64,000 bases of DNA from CAVRIA01 sp963721115. Lineage in GTDB: Bacteria; Desulfobacterota; Binatia; HRBIN30; CADEER01. How positions within the stretch are numbered: the first letter of the stretch is position 1; each line of letters starts with the position of its first letter. Under the pieces are notes generated by a model. It made no database searches. It saw nothing but the letters and a program-made list of their open reading frames with translations, and was not told the origin of the DNA. Shown one piece after another: positions 54,046 through 62,563 of this stretch. The position numbers were made by a program, and so were the translations under genes. The DNA lies in contig CAVRIA010000004.1 in NCBI GenBank assembly GCA_963721115.1, positions 1,240,001-1,304,000 of the forward strand. The letters run 5' to 3'.

Positions 54046-55225
54046 ATGGGCATGCGATACGACTTCACGGCGGAGCAGCTCGCCTGGCGCGACGAGATCC
54101 GGGCTTTCGTCGCCGAGCACCTGACGCCGGAGCTGCTCGACGAGCTGCGCGAGGCCGGCAACGAAGGAAAGGGACCGCTGGCGGACCGGTTTGTCCTGGC
54201 GTTGCGGGAGAAGGGCTGGTGGGGGATCGCCTGGCCTCCCGAGTACGGCGGCCTGGGACGTTCGGCCATCGACCAGTGGATCTTCGTCGACGAGCTGGAG
54301 GGGGCCGGCGCGCCGATGTTGCCCCTCACCGTGACCTCGGTGGCGCCGACCATCATGCGGATCGGGACGGAGGCGCAGAAGCGCCACTGGCTGCCGCGCA
54401 TCACCGCCGCCGAGGTCGACTTCGCGGTCGCCTACTCGGAGCCCGAGGCGGGGACCGACATGGCGTCGCTGCGCACGCGCGCGGTGCTCGACGGCGACGA
54501 GTGGGTGATCAACGGGCAGAAGATGTGGAACACGATGGCGCACGTCGCCACCCACAACTGGGTCGCGGTGCGCACCGAGCCGGAGGCGCCAAAGCACAAG
54601 GGCATCTCGATGATGATCGTGCCCATGGACGCGCCCGGCGTGACCGTGCAAGCCGATCTACGTATGGCCCGGGCTGCGCACCAACGCCCTGTTTCTCGAC
54701 AACGTGAGGGTGCCGCGCGACCACCTGGTGGGCGAGCGCGGCATGGGATTTTACTACGCCGCCATGGCGCTCAACTTCGAGCGCCTGTCGATCGGCTCGG
54801 TGGCCATGGTGCGCCGTTACTTTCGCGAGCTGGTGAGGCTGGTACGCGAGCTGGAGGTGGACGGCGGCCCCCTGCGCCAGAGACCATGGGTTCGGGAGCG
54901 CCTGGCGCGCCTGGCGGTGGACATCGAGGCGGCCCGCATGTTCGGTCTCGAGACCGCCTGGGCTCTGCAGCAGGGGCGGGTGCCGGCCGCCGAGTCGTCG
55001 ATGGCGAAGATCTTCGTCAGCGAGCTCGCCCAGCGCGTCGCCGACGCGGGCACGGAGATCCTCGGGCTCAACGGACAGCTTCATCCGCAGGAGCCGCAGG
55101 CGCGTCTGCACGGGCGCCTGCAGTGGCTGTACCGGACGGCGCCGCTGCTCGCCTTCGGCGGCGGCACGAACGAGGTGCAGCGCAACATCATCGCGATGCT
55201 CGGATGCGGTCTGCCCCGCAAGTGA
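54046..55225 (+). CDS. Acyl-CoA dehydrogenase, large subunit type, frame broken by one base
   Basis: About 392 aa after repair. MRYDFTAEQLAWRDEIRAFVAEHL, WWGIAWPPEYGGLGRSAIDQ, DFAVAYSEPEAGTDMASLRT (FAD-contact region) and VINGQKMWNT are in one frame. In the next frame come VRVPRDHLVGERGMGFYYA and LAFGGGTNEVQRNIIAMLG. The break is at 54650-54651 (CAAGCC); removing one A gives PIYVWPGLRTNALFLDN, the expected sequence. The catalytic Glu of MCAD-type enzymes (YEGT) is Gly here, as in the GGGTNE class that uses another base. It oxidises an acyl-CoA with FAD. It is followed after 26 bp by a second, shorter dehydrogenase, probably its partner. The start at 54046 or 54052 is uncertain. Confidence 0.88.
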
Positions 55226-55251
55226 GCGGGCGGTGACGTGAAAGGGGAGAA

Positions 55252-56328
55252 ATGCACCCGACGCCGACGCCGGAGCAGCAGGAGTTGAAGGATGCGGTGC
55301 AGCGCTTCTGCCAGGAGCAGATCACGCCGGAGCGTCTCGCCGCCTGGGCGGAGCAGCCGCGCGGCATCGACGCGGACTGCTGGCGCGCCATCGCCGAGCT
55401 GGGATGGTTCGGGCTCGGCCTGCCGGAGGAGAGCGGCGGCAGCGGCCTCGGGCTCGTGGAGGTCGGCTGCGTCTTGCAGGAGTGCGGGCGCGGCCTGATC
55501 CCGCGCTCGGTCATCGGCGCGATCCGCGGTGCCTGGGCTCTGGCGCGCCTCGATCCGAGGGCGCCCGAGCTGGCGGCTATCGCCAGCGGCGAGCGGGTGG
55601 CGACGATCGCGGTGGATGAGGAGAGCTGCCGGGATCCGAAGCGTTTCTCCACCACCGCGCATTCGGCGCCGCCGGGGTTCCGCATCACCGGCGTCAAGGC
55701 CTACGTGCCCGACGGAGTGCACGCCGACTACCACATCGTCGCGGCACGAGACGGCGCGGCGACCTCTCTCTTCCTGGTCGAGGCGCCGGCGGCGCAGGCG
55801 ACGGCCGTGCGGACCTTCGACGGCGGCGAGCAGGCCACGGTACGCTACGACGACGCGCCGGCCCTGCGGCGCCTCGGCGACCGGGGAGATCTGCGCCGGA
55901 TGAGGGACGAGCAGGTGGCCCTGGCGCTGGCGGAAATGTTGGGGGGGATGCAGGCGGCGCTCGACGCAACGGTCGCCTACGTGAAGGAACGCGAGCAGTT
56001 CGGACAGAAGATCGCCGTGTTCCAGGCCGTGCAGCACCAGGTGGCCGACATGGCGATGTCCTTCACCGCCGCCCGCCACCTCGCCTGGCAGGCGATCAGC
56101 CGCATGGCCTTCGGAACCGTTCAGGGAACGGAGCTGGCCACGGCGGCGGCCTTCGCCGGACAGGCCTTCAAGCGCATCACGATCGCTGCCCACCACCTGC
56201 ACGGCGGTGCCGGGTACGTCGTCGAGCATCCCCTCCACTACCATGCCGAGCGGGCACAGGCGCTGTGTATCCGTTACGCGCCCGAGGCGGGGATGCTGGA
56301 AGAGGTCGCGGCGGAGCTACTCGGATGA
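55252..56328 (+). CDS. Acyl-CoA dehydrogenase, small partner subunit
   Basis: 358 aa, shorter than a stand-alone enzyme (about 380-400). N-terminal helices (TPEQQELKDAVQRFCQEQI), LGWFGLGLPEESGGSGLG, a poorly conserved middle, then YVKEREQFGQKIAVFQAVQHQVADMAMSF and HHLHGGAGYVVEHPLHYH. The FAD-contact Y-S-E-P-G-AGSD block and the C-terminal catalytic block are missing or changed. The pair with the preceding gene resembles heteromeric dehydrogenases of steroid and other bulky acyl-CoA breakdown, where the active site is shared between unlike subunits. GGGGAG lies about 4 bases before the ATG. Co-transcription with the upstream gene is likely. Confidence 0.83.
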   Translation: MHPTPTPEQQELKDAVQRFCQEQITPERLAAWAEQPRGIDADCWRAIAELGWFGLGLPEESGGSGLGLVEVGCVLQECGRGLIPRSVIGAIRGAWALARLDPRAPELAAIASGERVATIAVDEESCRDPKRFSTTAHSAPPGFRITGVKAYVPDGVHADYHIVAARDGAATSLFLVEAPAAQATAVRTFDGGEQATVRYDDAPALRRLGDRGDLRRMRDEQVALALAEMLGGMQAALDATVAYVKEREQFGQKIAVFQAVQHQVADMAMSFTAARHLAWQAISRMAFGTVQGTELATAAAFAGQAFKRITIAAHHLHGGAGYVVEHPLHYHAERAQALCIRYAPEAGMLEEVAAELLG

Positions 56329-56347
56329 GCAAAGGGCGCCCCTGCCG

Positions 56348-56650
56348 TCAGAGGTTTTCCAACTCCTCGTCGAACGGAATCGACAGGCGGGGTGCCAACA
56401 ACGTGTCGATCCCGGCGAGGACGAACGAGGCGACGGCCAGAGCGAGGAAGCCTCTCCCTTCGTAGTCGCCGATGCCGGCGATGCCGGTCAGGAGCGGCGC
56501 AATCACCGCGACCAGCGACAGAAGGATGGCCGTCATGACCAGGCGATTGGCGCCCGCCGGCACACGGAGAACGCGGCTCAATACGCTCAGCAAGAGGAGC
56601 GTTGTGAGCGCCGCGAAGAAGTAGTACGGCACCAAGATCAGCCAATGCAT
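56348..56650 (-). CDS. Small polytopic membrane protein
   Basis: About 100 aa with three predicted membrane helices (LILVPYYFFAALTTLLLLSVL, LVMTAILLSLVAVIAPLLTGIAG, GFLALAVASFVLAGIDTLLAP) and an acidic tail (SIPFDEELENL). Family not recognised. The start is uncertain: ATG at 56648-56650 was used, but ATG 56666-56668 and a GTG between are in frame, with a strong GAGGAGGA just ahead of them. It sits between convergent and divergent neighbours and gives no operon clue. Confidence 0.6.
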   Translation of the reverse strand: MHWLILVPYYFFAALTTLLLLSVLSRVLRVPAGANRLVMTAILLSLVAVIAPLLTGIAGIGDYEGRGFLALAVASFVLAGIDTLLAPRLSIPFDEELENL

Positions 56651-56748
56651 AGATCCCACTCTCGTCATTCCTCCTCGTCGAGCCGTAGGGGCGCGCCCCG
56701 GGAAAGTCAAGCGGGAAGCGGCGGCATCGTGAGCGATCGGTCGTTGCC

Positions 56749-57924
56749 TTGACGTCGCGAGCCTCGGATGACGGCGTGCTGCTGCCGCGCCTGGCCCGGC
56801 GGTTGCGGGCCGCGGGATACACGGAGGAAGGGCTGCGGCGACTGATCGGGATCGCGCAACCCGACGACGTCGGGCCGCTCAACCGCACGCCGGTGTTGGA
56901 GCGGCTGCGCGCCACGCCGGGGCCGGCGGCGACCCTGGCGCGCCTCTTCTACCTCGAGGAGGAGGAGAGCCCGGCGCGCCTGCGCGCGGCGATCCCGGCC
57001 GCAGACATCGACGAATTGTGCCGCCGCCGCCTGCTGGGACGCCGCCGCGGCGGCACTGCCCTGGCGGCACGGCTGCGCATCGACGCGGTCGGCGACCTTC
57101 ACCTGCTCGGAGACCGGCGCTTGCGGTCGCCGGATCCGGGGGCGCTGCGACTGCCGCGCGGCGACATGGTCTATCCGCCCGGCAGCGACTCGTCGATTCT
57201 GGTCGGCGCCGTTCCGGCTTCCGAGTGCGAGAGCGCCCTCGATCTCTGTACCGGCTCCGGGATCCAGGGCATCGCCCTGGCGCGGCGCGCGCGCCGAGTG
57301 GTCGCTGTCGACATCGGAGAGCGCGCCGTCGCCCTGGCGGGGATCAACGCCGTATTGAACGAGGTCTCGAACTTCACGGTTCGCCGCGGCGATCTGTACC
57401 ACCCCCTTCGGGGCGAGCGTTTCGATCTGATCGTCGCCAACCCGCCGTTCGTTCCGGCCCCGACCCGCGGCCCGGCCTATCACTCCGGCGGGCCGCGAGG
57501 GGACCGGGTCCTGAAGCGCGTGGTCGAGGGGTGGTCCGATCACCTCAACCCCGGTGGCCGGGCCTTCGCCATCTCCCATCTGGCCCTGAGCAAGGGAAGC
57601 GACGTGAGTGCCAGCGTGACTCCATGGCTGCACCGCTTCCGCGGCCGAGCGCTCGCCCTGGTGCTCGAGGAGGGGACGCCGATCGATCTCGCCGCCGCCC
57701 AGTCCCTCTTCGCCCTCGACCGCGGCTTCTCGTCGTACGCGGCCGAGGTGCGCCGCTGGGTCGCCTACCTGAGGCGGCACCGCGTCGAGCGGATCGTTCT
57801 GCTGCTGCTCGCTGCCGAGCGCCGCGGCCGCAGGGGCCTCGAGGTCGTTCCCGCCTTTCAGCGAACCCTGCCGCTGCCCCTGTCGCGGCCGCCGGCCGAC
57901 CACGTCGCCGATTGGCTGGCTTGA
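56749..57924 (+). CDS. SAM-dependent methyltransferase with NPPF motif (HemK/RsmC-like)
   Basis: 391 aa. The N-terminal 120 residues form a family-specific helical domain (LRAAGYTEEGLRRLIGIAQP, LARLFYLEEEESPARLRAAIP). The C-terminal Rossmann methyltransferase has CESALDLCTGSGIQGIALARRARRVVAVDI (motif I and acidic strand 2) and FDLIVANPPFVPAP, whose NPPF marks amide- or exocyclic-amine-methylating enzymes such as PrmC and RsmC. The target is probably a protein glutamine or rRNA base. The start is uncertain: TTG at 56749 is the longest sensible one, GTG at 56776 an alternative. A lipoprotein gene follows after 47 bp. Confidence 0.78.
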   Translation: MTSRASDDGVLLPRLARRLRAAGYTEEGLRRLIGIAQPDDVGPLNRTPVLERLRATPGPAATLARLFYLEEEESPARLRAAIPAADIDELCRRRLLGRRRGGTALAARLRIDAVGDLHLLGDRRLRSPDPGALRLPRGDMVYPPGSDSSILVGAVPASECESALDLCTGSGIQGIALARRARRVVAVDIGERAVALAGINAVLNEVSNFTVRRGDLYHPLRGERFDLIVANPPFVPAPTRGPAYHSGGPRGDRVLKRVVEGWSDHLNPGGRAFAISHLALSKGSDVSASVTPWLHRFRGRALALVLEEGTPIDLAAAQSLFALDRGFSSYAAEVRRWVAYLRRHRVERIVLLLLAAERRGRRGLEVVPAFQRTLPLPLSRPPADHVADWLA

Positions 57925-57971
57925 GCAGCAGACATCTGGCGCGCTTCGATTTTTCCGATTACACTTGCCGC

Positions 57972-58400
57972 ATGGTGAGCAAGAGCATCCTTTGTCCCTC
58001 GATCGCCATCGCCGCGATCATGGTCCTCTCGGGCTGTGCCGGCCAACGCCCCATCCTGTATCCGAACGCCAAGTACGGGCAGACGGATCGGTCACAGGTA
58101 CAGAGCGACATCGACTACTGCATGCGCATGGCCGAGCAGTTCGAAGCCGGGTCGAACACGAAGACCAAAGGCGTGGCGCGCGATACCGCCATCGGCGCCG
58201 GCTCCGGAGCGGCCATCGGCGCGGTGGGCGGTGCCGTGAGCGGAAACGCGGGACGCGGTGCCGCAACGGGCGCGGCGACCGGCGCCACGGCCGGCCTTCT
58301 GCACGGGCTCTTCACGGCCAGCGAGCCGACTCCGGTCTACAAGAACTTCGTGCAGCGCTGCCTGTCCGAGCGCGGCTACGAGACGATCGGCTGGGAGTGA
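57972..58400 (+). CDS. Outer-membrane-type lipoprotein with glycine zipper
   Basis: 142 aa. A lipoprotein signal (SIAIAAIMVLSGCAG, lipobox LSGC) is followed by a linker with QSDIDYCMRMAEQ, then a Gly/Ala-rich zipper helix pair (AIGAGSGAAIGAVGGAVSGN, then AATGAATGATAGLL), and a tail ending VYKNFVQRCLSERGYETIGW. The two Cys outside the lipobox could form a disulfide. Glycine-zipper lipoproteins of this size are common in Gram-negative outer membranes (SlyB/Rickettsia 17-kDa-like) and sometimes respond to envelope stress. The ATG at 57972 is the only in-frame start that keeps the signal. Confidence 0.85.
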   Translation: MVSKSILCPSIAIAAIMVLSGCAGQRPILYPNAKYGQTDRSQVQSDIDYCMRMAEQFEAGSNTKTKGVARDTAIGAGSGAAIGAVGGAVSGNAGRGAATGAATGATAGLLHGLFTASEPTPVYKNFVQRCLSERGYETIGWE

Positions 58401-58405
58401 GGCAG

Positions 58406-58447
58406 GTTGTTAAGTTGTTGGGCGTGTTTTGCCAACAACCCAACAAC
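58406..58447. terminator. Bidirectional terminator-like inverted repeat
   Basis: GTTGTT-AA-GTTGTTGG (58406-58421) pairs with CCAACAAC-CC-AACAAC (58432-58447), giving a 14-bp stem with one 2-base internal mismatch and a 10-base loop containing TTTT. It fills the gap between the convergent lipoprotein and helicase genes and is notably AT-richer than its surroundings. Confidence 0.65.
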
Positions 58448-58461
58448 CAACAGCCTTCCGC

Positions 58462-60450
58462 TCAACCCTCCTCGACCAGGCGCACCGGCCGCAGCATCTG
58501 TGACGGAATGTCGTCGAGGAAGCGCGACGGCTTCGAGAGCACCATGCCCGCCGCCCGGTCGTACATGTTGATCGGGTAGGCGATATACAGGTTCTGCTTC
58601 GCCCGGGTCGCCGCGACGTACATCAGGCGCCGCTCCTCCTCGAGATCCTCCGCCTGGTTGATGCTGTACACCGAGGGAAACTTGCCGTCGACCGCCCAGA
58701 TGATGAAGACCGTGTGCCACTCCAGCCCCTTGGCGGAGTGGATGGTCGACAGGGTGAGCAATCCCTCGTCATCTTCGTCCGCCGCGAGTACGCCGGCGAT
58801 GCTGTCGCTCGGCGGCTCGAGCGCCATGTCGGTCAGCAAGCTCTGCAGATCGGCGTAGCGCGCCGCGATGGCGATGAAGTGCTCCAGGTCCTTCAGGCGC
58901 TTGGGGTAGTCGTCGCGGTGAACCCGCTTCAGCAGGGGCTCGTAGTGACGCAGCACCTCGGCGAGCTGTTCCTCGGGTTTGCGGCCGCCGTCGCCGATGC
59001 GGCGGAAGAGGCCGGCGAGCGCCTGCAGGTCGGTGGAGTAGGAACGGCCCGAGATCTCTTCCAGGGCGGCCGGCACTTCGGCGGCGCCGACGAGTTGGCC
59101 GATGATGTCCTCCGCAGTGCGCGGACCGACGCCCTCCAGCAGCAACAGGATGCGATGCCAGGCGACCGCGTCATGCGGGTTCGCCAGAACGCGCAGGTAG
59201 GCGAGAGCATCCTTCACGTGCGCAGTCTCGATGAACCGGAAGCCGCCGCGCTTGACGAAGGGAATGTCGTGGCGGGTGAGCTCGAGCTCGAGGTCGAAGG
59301 AGTGGAAGCTGGAGCGGAAGAGCACGGCGATCTCCGGCAGGGGAACTCCCTCCTCGCGCAGCTCGAGGATGCGCTGGCACAGGAACCGCGACTGGAAGTT
59401 CTCGTTGTACGCCGCCACCAGCAAGGGGGTCTCCCCGTCGGCCCTGTCGGTGAACAGCGACTTGCTGTAACGCTCGCGCGCCTGCGCGATGATGGCGTTG
59501 GTGACGTCGAGGATGGGCTGCGTGCTGCGGTAGTTCCGCTCCAGCGTGATCAGCCGGGCGCCGGGGAAGAGGGTGGGGAAGTCCATGATGTTGCGAAAAT
59601 CGGCGCCGCGGAAGGCGTAGATGCTCTGTGCGTCGTCGCCCACCGCCATGACGTTGTCGTGCTCGCTGGCGAGCAGGCGGACGATCGCGGCCTGCAGCGC
59701 GTTGGTGTCCTGGTACTCGTCGACCATGAGGAAGCGGTGCCGCTGGGAGAGCTGGCGGCGCACGTCTTCGTGCTCGCGCAGGATCTCGTGCAGCTTGACG
59801 AGAAGATCGTCGTAGTCGACGAGCTGGCGCTCGGCTTTGTACTCGGCGTAGGCGCCCTGCAGGCCGAGGAGGTCTTCGGTGTGCTCGAGAAGGTGGGCGT
59901 AGGAGTCCTCGATGAGGTCGGCGAGCGGGCGGGACTTGTTGATCGCCATGCTGAACATGTCGGCGATCGTCTGCTTGCGCGGGAAGCGTCTCTCCTTCTT
60001 GTCGAGGCCGCGCCGGGCGCGCAGAAGGCTGATGACGTCCTCGGCGTCGCCGCGATCGAGGATGGTGAAGCTGCCGGCCAGCCCGAGCGTCGCACCGTGG
60101 CGGCGCAGCGTCGCGTTGGCGAACGAGTGGAAGGTGCCGCCGGCCACCTGCTCGCAGCGGCCGTCGAGCAGCGTCGAGGCGCGGCGGAGCATCTCGGCCG
60201 CCGCCTTGCGGGTGAAGGTCAGGAGGAGGATGGAGCGCGGGTCGACGCCGAGCTCGACCAGGCGTGCCACGCGGAAGCACAGAGTACGGGTCTTGCCGCT
60301 TCCGGCCCCGGCGACGACCAGCACCGCGCCTTCCGTGGCCTCGACGGCGGCGTACTGCGCCTCGTTGAGCAGCCCCCGGTAGTCGAGGCGGAAGGTCGGC
60401 TCGGTCCGCGGAGCGCGGCGCAGGACGTAGGTCTCGGGGGGATTCGACAT
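58462..60450 (-). CDS. UvrD/Rep/PcrA-type superfamily 1 DNA helicase
   Basis: 662 aa. Q motif LNEAQYAAVEA near 28-38, Walker A VVAGAGSGKT at 45-54, motif Ia LLLTFTRKAAAEML, motif II VDEYQDTN, motif III AVGDDAQSIYAFRGA, motif IV LERNYRS, motif V LSTIHSAKGLEWHTVFI and motif VI EERRLMYVAATRAKQNLYI are all intact. It unwinds DNA 3' to 5' in repair or replication. It is shorter than UvrD (about 720), with a reduced C-terminus, like a Rep-type or small UvrD paralogue. The ATG at 60448-60450 is the family start. It is divergent from the TusA-like gene. Confidence 0.93.
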   Translation of the reverse strand: MSNPPETYVLRRAPRTEPTFRLDYRGLLNEAQYAAVEATEGAVLVVAGAGSGKTRTLCFRVARLVELGVDPRSILLLTFTRKAAAEMLRRASTLLDGRCEQVAGGTFHSFANATLRRHGATLGLAGSFTILDRGDAEDVISLLRARRGLDKKERRFPRKQTIADMFSMAINKSRPLADLIEDSYAHLLEHTEDLLGLQGAYAEYKAERQLVDYDDLLVKLHEILREHEDVRRQLSQRHRFLMVDEYQDTNALQAAIVRLLASEHDNVMAVGDDAQSIYAFRGADFRNIMDFPTLFPGARLITLERNYRSTQPILDVTNAIIAQARERYSKSLFTDRADGETPLLVAAYNENFQSRFLCQRILELREEGVPLPEIAVLFRSSFHSFDLELELTRHDIPFVKRGGFRFIETAHVKDALAYLRVLANPHDAVAWHRILLLLEGVGPRTAEDIIGQLVGAAEVPAALEEISGRSYSTDLQALAGLFRRIGDGGRKPEEQLAEVLRHYEPLLKRVHRDDYPKRLKDLEHFIAIAARYADLQSLLTDMALEPPSDSIAGVLAADEDDEGLLTLSTIHSAKGLEWHTVFIIWAVDGKFPSVYSINQAEDLEEERRLMYVAATRAKQNLYIAYPINMYDRAAGMVLSKPSRFLDDIPSQMLRPVRLVEEG

Positions 60451-60562
60451 GCGGACGACGGGGCCATACGCCGGCGGCGGAGGGATGTGCTAAATTCGAC
60501 CCCGGGGCGAAGTTGTACAGCACTCCGCCGCGGCGGGAAAGTCCGCCGCGGGAGGGAAGGGG

Positions 60563-60868
60563 GTGCAACGCGGCTCGACAGCGGAAGACGAAGCGATGCC
60601 AGACGACGAAGACGGCCGGCCGGGCGGAGAGATCGAAATCAGCGGCGGGGCGTCCACGCAGCTCGACCTGCGCGGCGTCCGTTGCCCTCTGAGCTGGGCA
60701 AGGGCGAAGGTGCGTCTGGAGGACATGGCGCGCGGCGACCGGCTGACCCTGATCCTCGACGATCCGAGAGGGGTGCGGGACATTCCCCGCGCGGCGGAGG
60801 CCGAGGGCTACGCAGTCCTCGATCCGCTTGGCGACGGCGCCGTCTGGCGCATCACCATCGTGGTCTGA
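60563..60868 (+). CDS. TusA-family sulfurtransferase-like protein
   Basis: 101 aa. The core from about residue 33 (QLDLRGVRCPLSWARAKVRLEDMARGDRLTLILDDPRG) has the TusA/SirA CPxP-type turn with the active-site Cys (here RCPLS). Members carry persulfide sulfur to tRNA thiolation, molybdopterin or other pathways, or regulate redox. The acidic N-terminal 30 residues are not part of the fold. The start is GTG at 60563 with GGAGGG six bases upstream; the ATG at 60596 would give a shorter form. No sulfur-pathway genes are next to it. Confidence 0.8.
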   Translation: MQRGSTAEDEAMPDDEDGRPGGEIEISGGASTQLDLRGVRCPLSWARAKVRLEDMARGDRLTLILDDPRGVRDIPRAAEAEGYAVLDPLGDGAVWRITIVV

Positions 60869-60880
60869 ACCGCGTCGCGT

Positions 60881-61045
60881 CTAGCGTAGAACTGGGATGG
60901 AAACCAGAAACGCCGTCAGGCTGGTGAGGACGGCGATCAGCGGCCACCACTGGGAAGCATCCGAGGTCACGTCTTCTGGCAAAGCATGACCTATGCCTAC
61001 GGCGGGACGCCCGCCCAGGCTGGTCGCCTGAGTCGTAAACGGCAC
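60881..61045 (-). CDS. Possible small membrane peptide downstream of transaldolase
   Basis: A 54-codon frame beginning with GTG (61043-61045). It has a polar N-terminal part (TTQATSLGGRPAVGIGHALP), a turn rich in Asp/Ser (EDVTSDASQ), then one hydrophobic helix (WWPLIAVLTSLTAFLVSIPV) and a basic end. Codon third positions are about 70 percent G/C, lower than in neighbouring genes but above random expectation. It lies 37 bp after the transaldolase stop on the same strand, with only weak ribosome-site sequence (GTGGGAA). It could be a single-pass membrane peptide; no family recognised. Confidence 0.35.
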   Translation of the reverse strand: MPFTTQATSLGGRPAVGIGHALPEDVTSDASQWWPLIAVLTSLTAFLVSIPVLR

Positions 61046-61082
61046 TTCCCACGTCGAGGGATTGACGCTCGTTACCGCCTCG

Positions 61083-61739
61083 TCAGGCGGACTTGTCGCC
61101 GTTGACTTTCTTCCAGTCGGACAGGAAGCGCTCGAGGCCGGTGTCGGTCAGGGGATGCTTGAGCAGCTGCTGTAGGACCGCGAACGGGCAGGTGGCGATA
61201 TGGGCACCCATCTGCGCCGCGCGAATCACGTGCAGAGGGTTGCGCACGCTGGCAACCAAGACTTCAGAGGAGAAGGCATAATTGTTCAGAATTGCTACGA
61301 TTTGCTCGATCAGTGCCATCCCGTCGTGGCCGATGTCGTCGAGCCGTCCGACAAAGGGGCTGATGAAGCTGGCGCCCGCCTTGGCGGCCAACAGAGCCTG
61401 CGCGGCCGAGAAGACGAGAGTGACGTTCACTCGGATGCCGCGGTCGCTCAGGTAGCGCGTCGCCTTGAGGCCCTCGGCGGTCATCGGTGCCTTGACGTAG
61501 ACGTTGGGGTGGATGTGGGCCAGGCGTTCGCCCTCTTCGATCATCCCGGCCGAGTTCGTGCTCACCACCTCGGCGTTGACCGGGCCGTCGACGATGGCGC
61601 AGATCTCCTCGATCACGGACCGGAAGTCGCGCCCCGTCTTGGCGACCAGGGACGGGTTGGTCGTCACGCCGTCCAGAATTCCCCAGCTCGCCGCCTCGCG
61701 GATCTCGTCGACGTTTGCCGTATCGATGAACAGCTTCAT
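61083..61739 (-). CDS. tal: Transaldolase / fructose-6-phosphate aldolase-like (TalC/MipB type)
   Basis: 218 aa, the short TalC/FSA class. The Schiff-base Lys is in HPNVYVKAPMTAEGLKA, with MKLFIDTANVDEIREAASWG, LDGVTTNPSLVAKTGRDF and SPFVGRLDDIGHDG as the other landmarks. It moves a three-carbon unit between sugar phosphates in the non-oxidative pentose phosphate pathway; fructose-6-phosphate aldolase activity is the alternative for this subfamily. The length is typical. The ATG at 61737-61739 is the family start. folK follows upstream on the same strand, 51 bp away. Confidence 0.92.
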   Translation of the reverse strand: MKLFIDTANVDEIREAASWGILDGVTTNPSLVAKTGRDFRSVIEEICAIVDGPVNAEVVSTNSAGMIEEGERLAHIHPNVYVKAPMTAEGLKATRYLSDRGIRVNVTLVFSAAQALLAAKAGASFISPFVGRLDDIGHDGMALIEQIVAILNNYAFSSEVLVASVRNPLHVIRAAQMGAHIATCPFAVLQQLLKHPLTDTGLERFLSDWKKVNGDKSA

Positions 61740-61790
61740 GGTTCCCTCATGCTAGCACGGCTGGTGTGGACGCTGCACGCCGACCTCCAC

Positions 61791-62288
61791 TCACGCTGCC
61801 CCCATCAGGTGGATCTTCTTCGCGTCCTTGACCGTCGCCAGCAGCTCCGACACCGATGCATTGAGCCCGGGGTGGATCAGCTGAGGTGCCAGCTCGCTCA
61901 TGGGCACCAGCACGAAGCGCCGGTTGGGGATCTCGGGGTGCGGGACCTTGAGATTGCGCTTGTCGATGATCTCCATGTCGTAGAAGAGGATGTCGAGATC
62001 GATGACCCGCGAGCCCCAGCGCTTGCCGCGCACCCGCTTACGCCCCATCGCGGTCTCGATCGCCTTGAGCCGCTTGAGGAGCTCGTTGGAGGCGGCCTCG
62101 GTCTCGATTTCGAGGACGCTGTTGGCGAACCAGGTCTTGGCGTCGCCGTGCGGCTCGCTCTCGTAGAGCGACGACTCCTTGACCACGCGCGTGTCCGGCA
62201 GCGCTTGAATGCGATCGCGTGCTTCGCGACAGTTCGCGCGTCGATCCCCCAGGTTTGAGCCGATTGCGATGTATGCTCGGTGGGGCAT
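61791..62288 (-). CDS. folK: 2-amino-4-hydroxy-6-hydroxymethyldihydropteridine pyrophosphokinase
   Basis: 165 aa HPPK. YIAIGSNLGDRRANCREARDRI opens the fold; SLYESEPHGDAKTWFANSVLEIET contains the substrate loop; KRWGSRVIDLDILFYD has the Mg-binding DxD pair; HPEIPNRRFVLVPMSELAP closes it. It activates 6-hydroxymethyl-dihydropterin with ATP for DHPS in folate synthesis. GGAGG about 9 bases upstream supports the ATG at 62286-62288, rather than a longer reading with 84 unstructured residues. It is divergent from dapL across 275 bp. The DHPS-like gene is 54 kb away in the window. Confidence 0.93.
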   Translation of the reverse strand: MPHRAYIAIGSNLGDRRANCREARDRIQALPDTRVVKESSLYESEPHGDAKTWFANSVLEIETEAASNELLKRLKAIETAMGRKRVRGKRWGSRVIDLDILFYDMEIIDKRNLKVPHPEIPNRRFVLVPMSELAPQLIHPGLNASVSELLATVKDAKKIHLMGAA

Positions 62289-62563
62289 ACCGTCCGACCT
62301 CCCCGCCACACCTCGACGTATGCCGCTCGCCTCGGCGAGCGATTCGATCCTCCACCCAGGGATCCCGATCCGCCAAGCAGCGTCGTAGGACTCGTTGGAC
62401 CCCGCGCGAGCTTTTACATTGATCCTGGCGCTTTTGCAACTTGGCCGCGAAGCGACGTTCGTTTGCGGCAGAGTGCTGCCGCCTGGCGGGCGGTGCACTT
62501 GAGACCCGGTCGGTGCGATGATACTCGAAGCCGCTCGCACCTTGCGCCGAGGAAAGGAACGAC

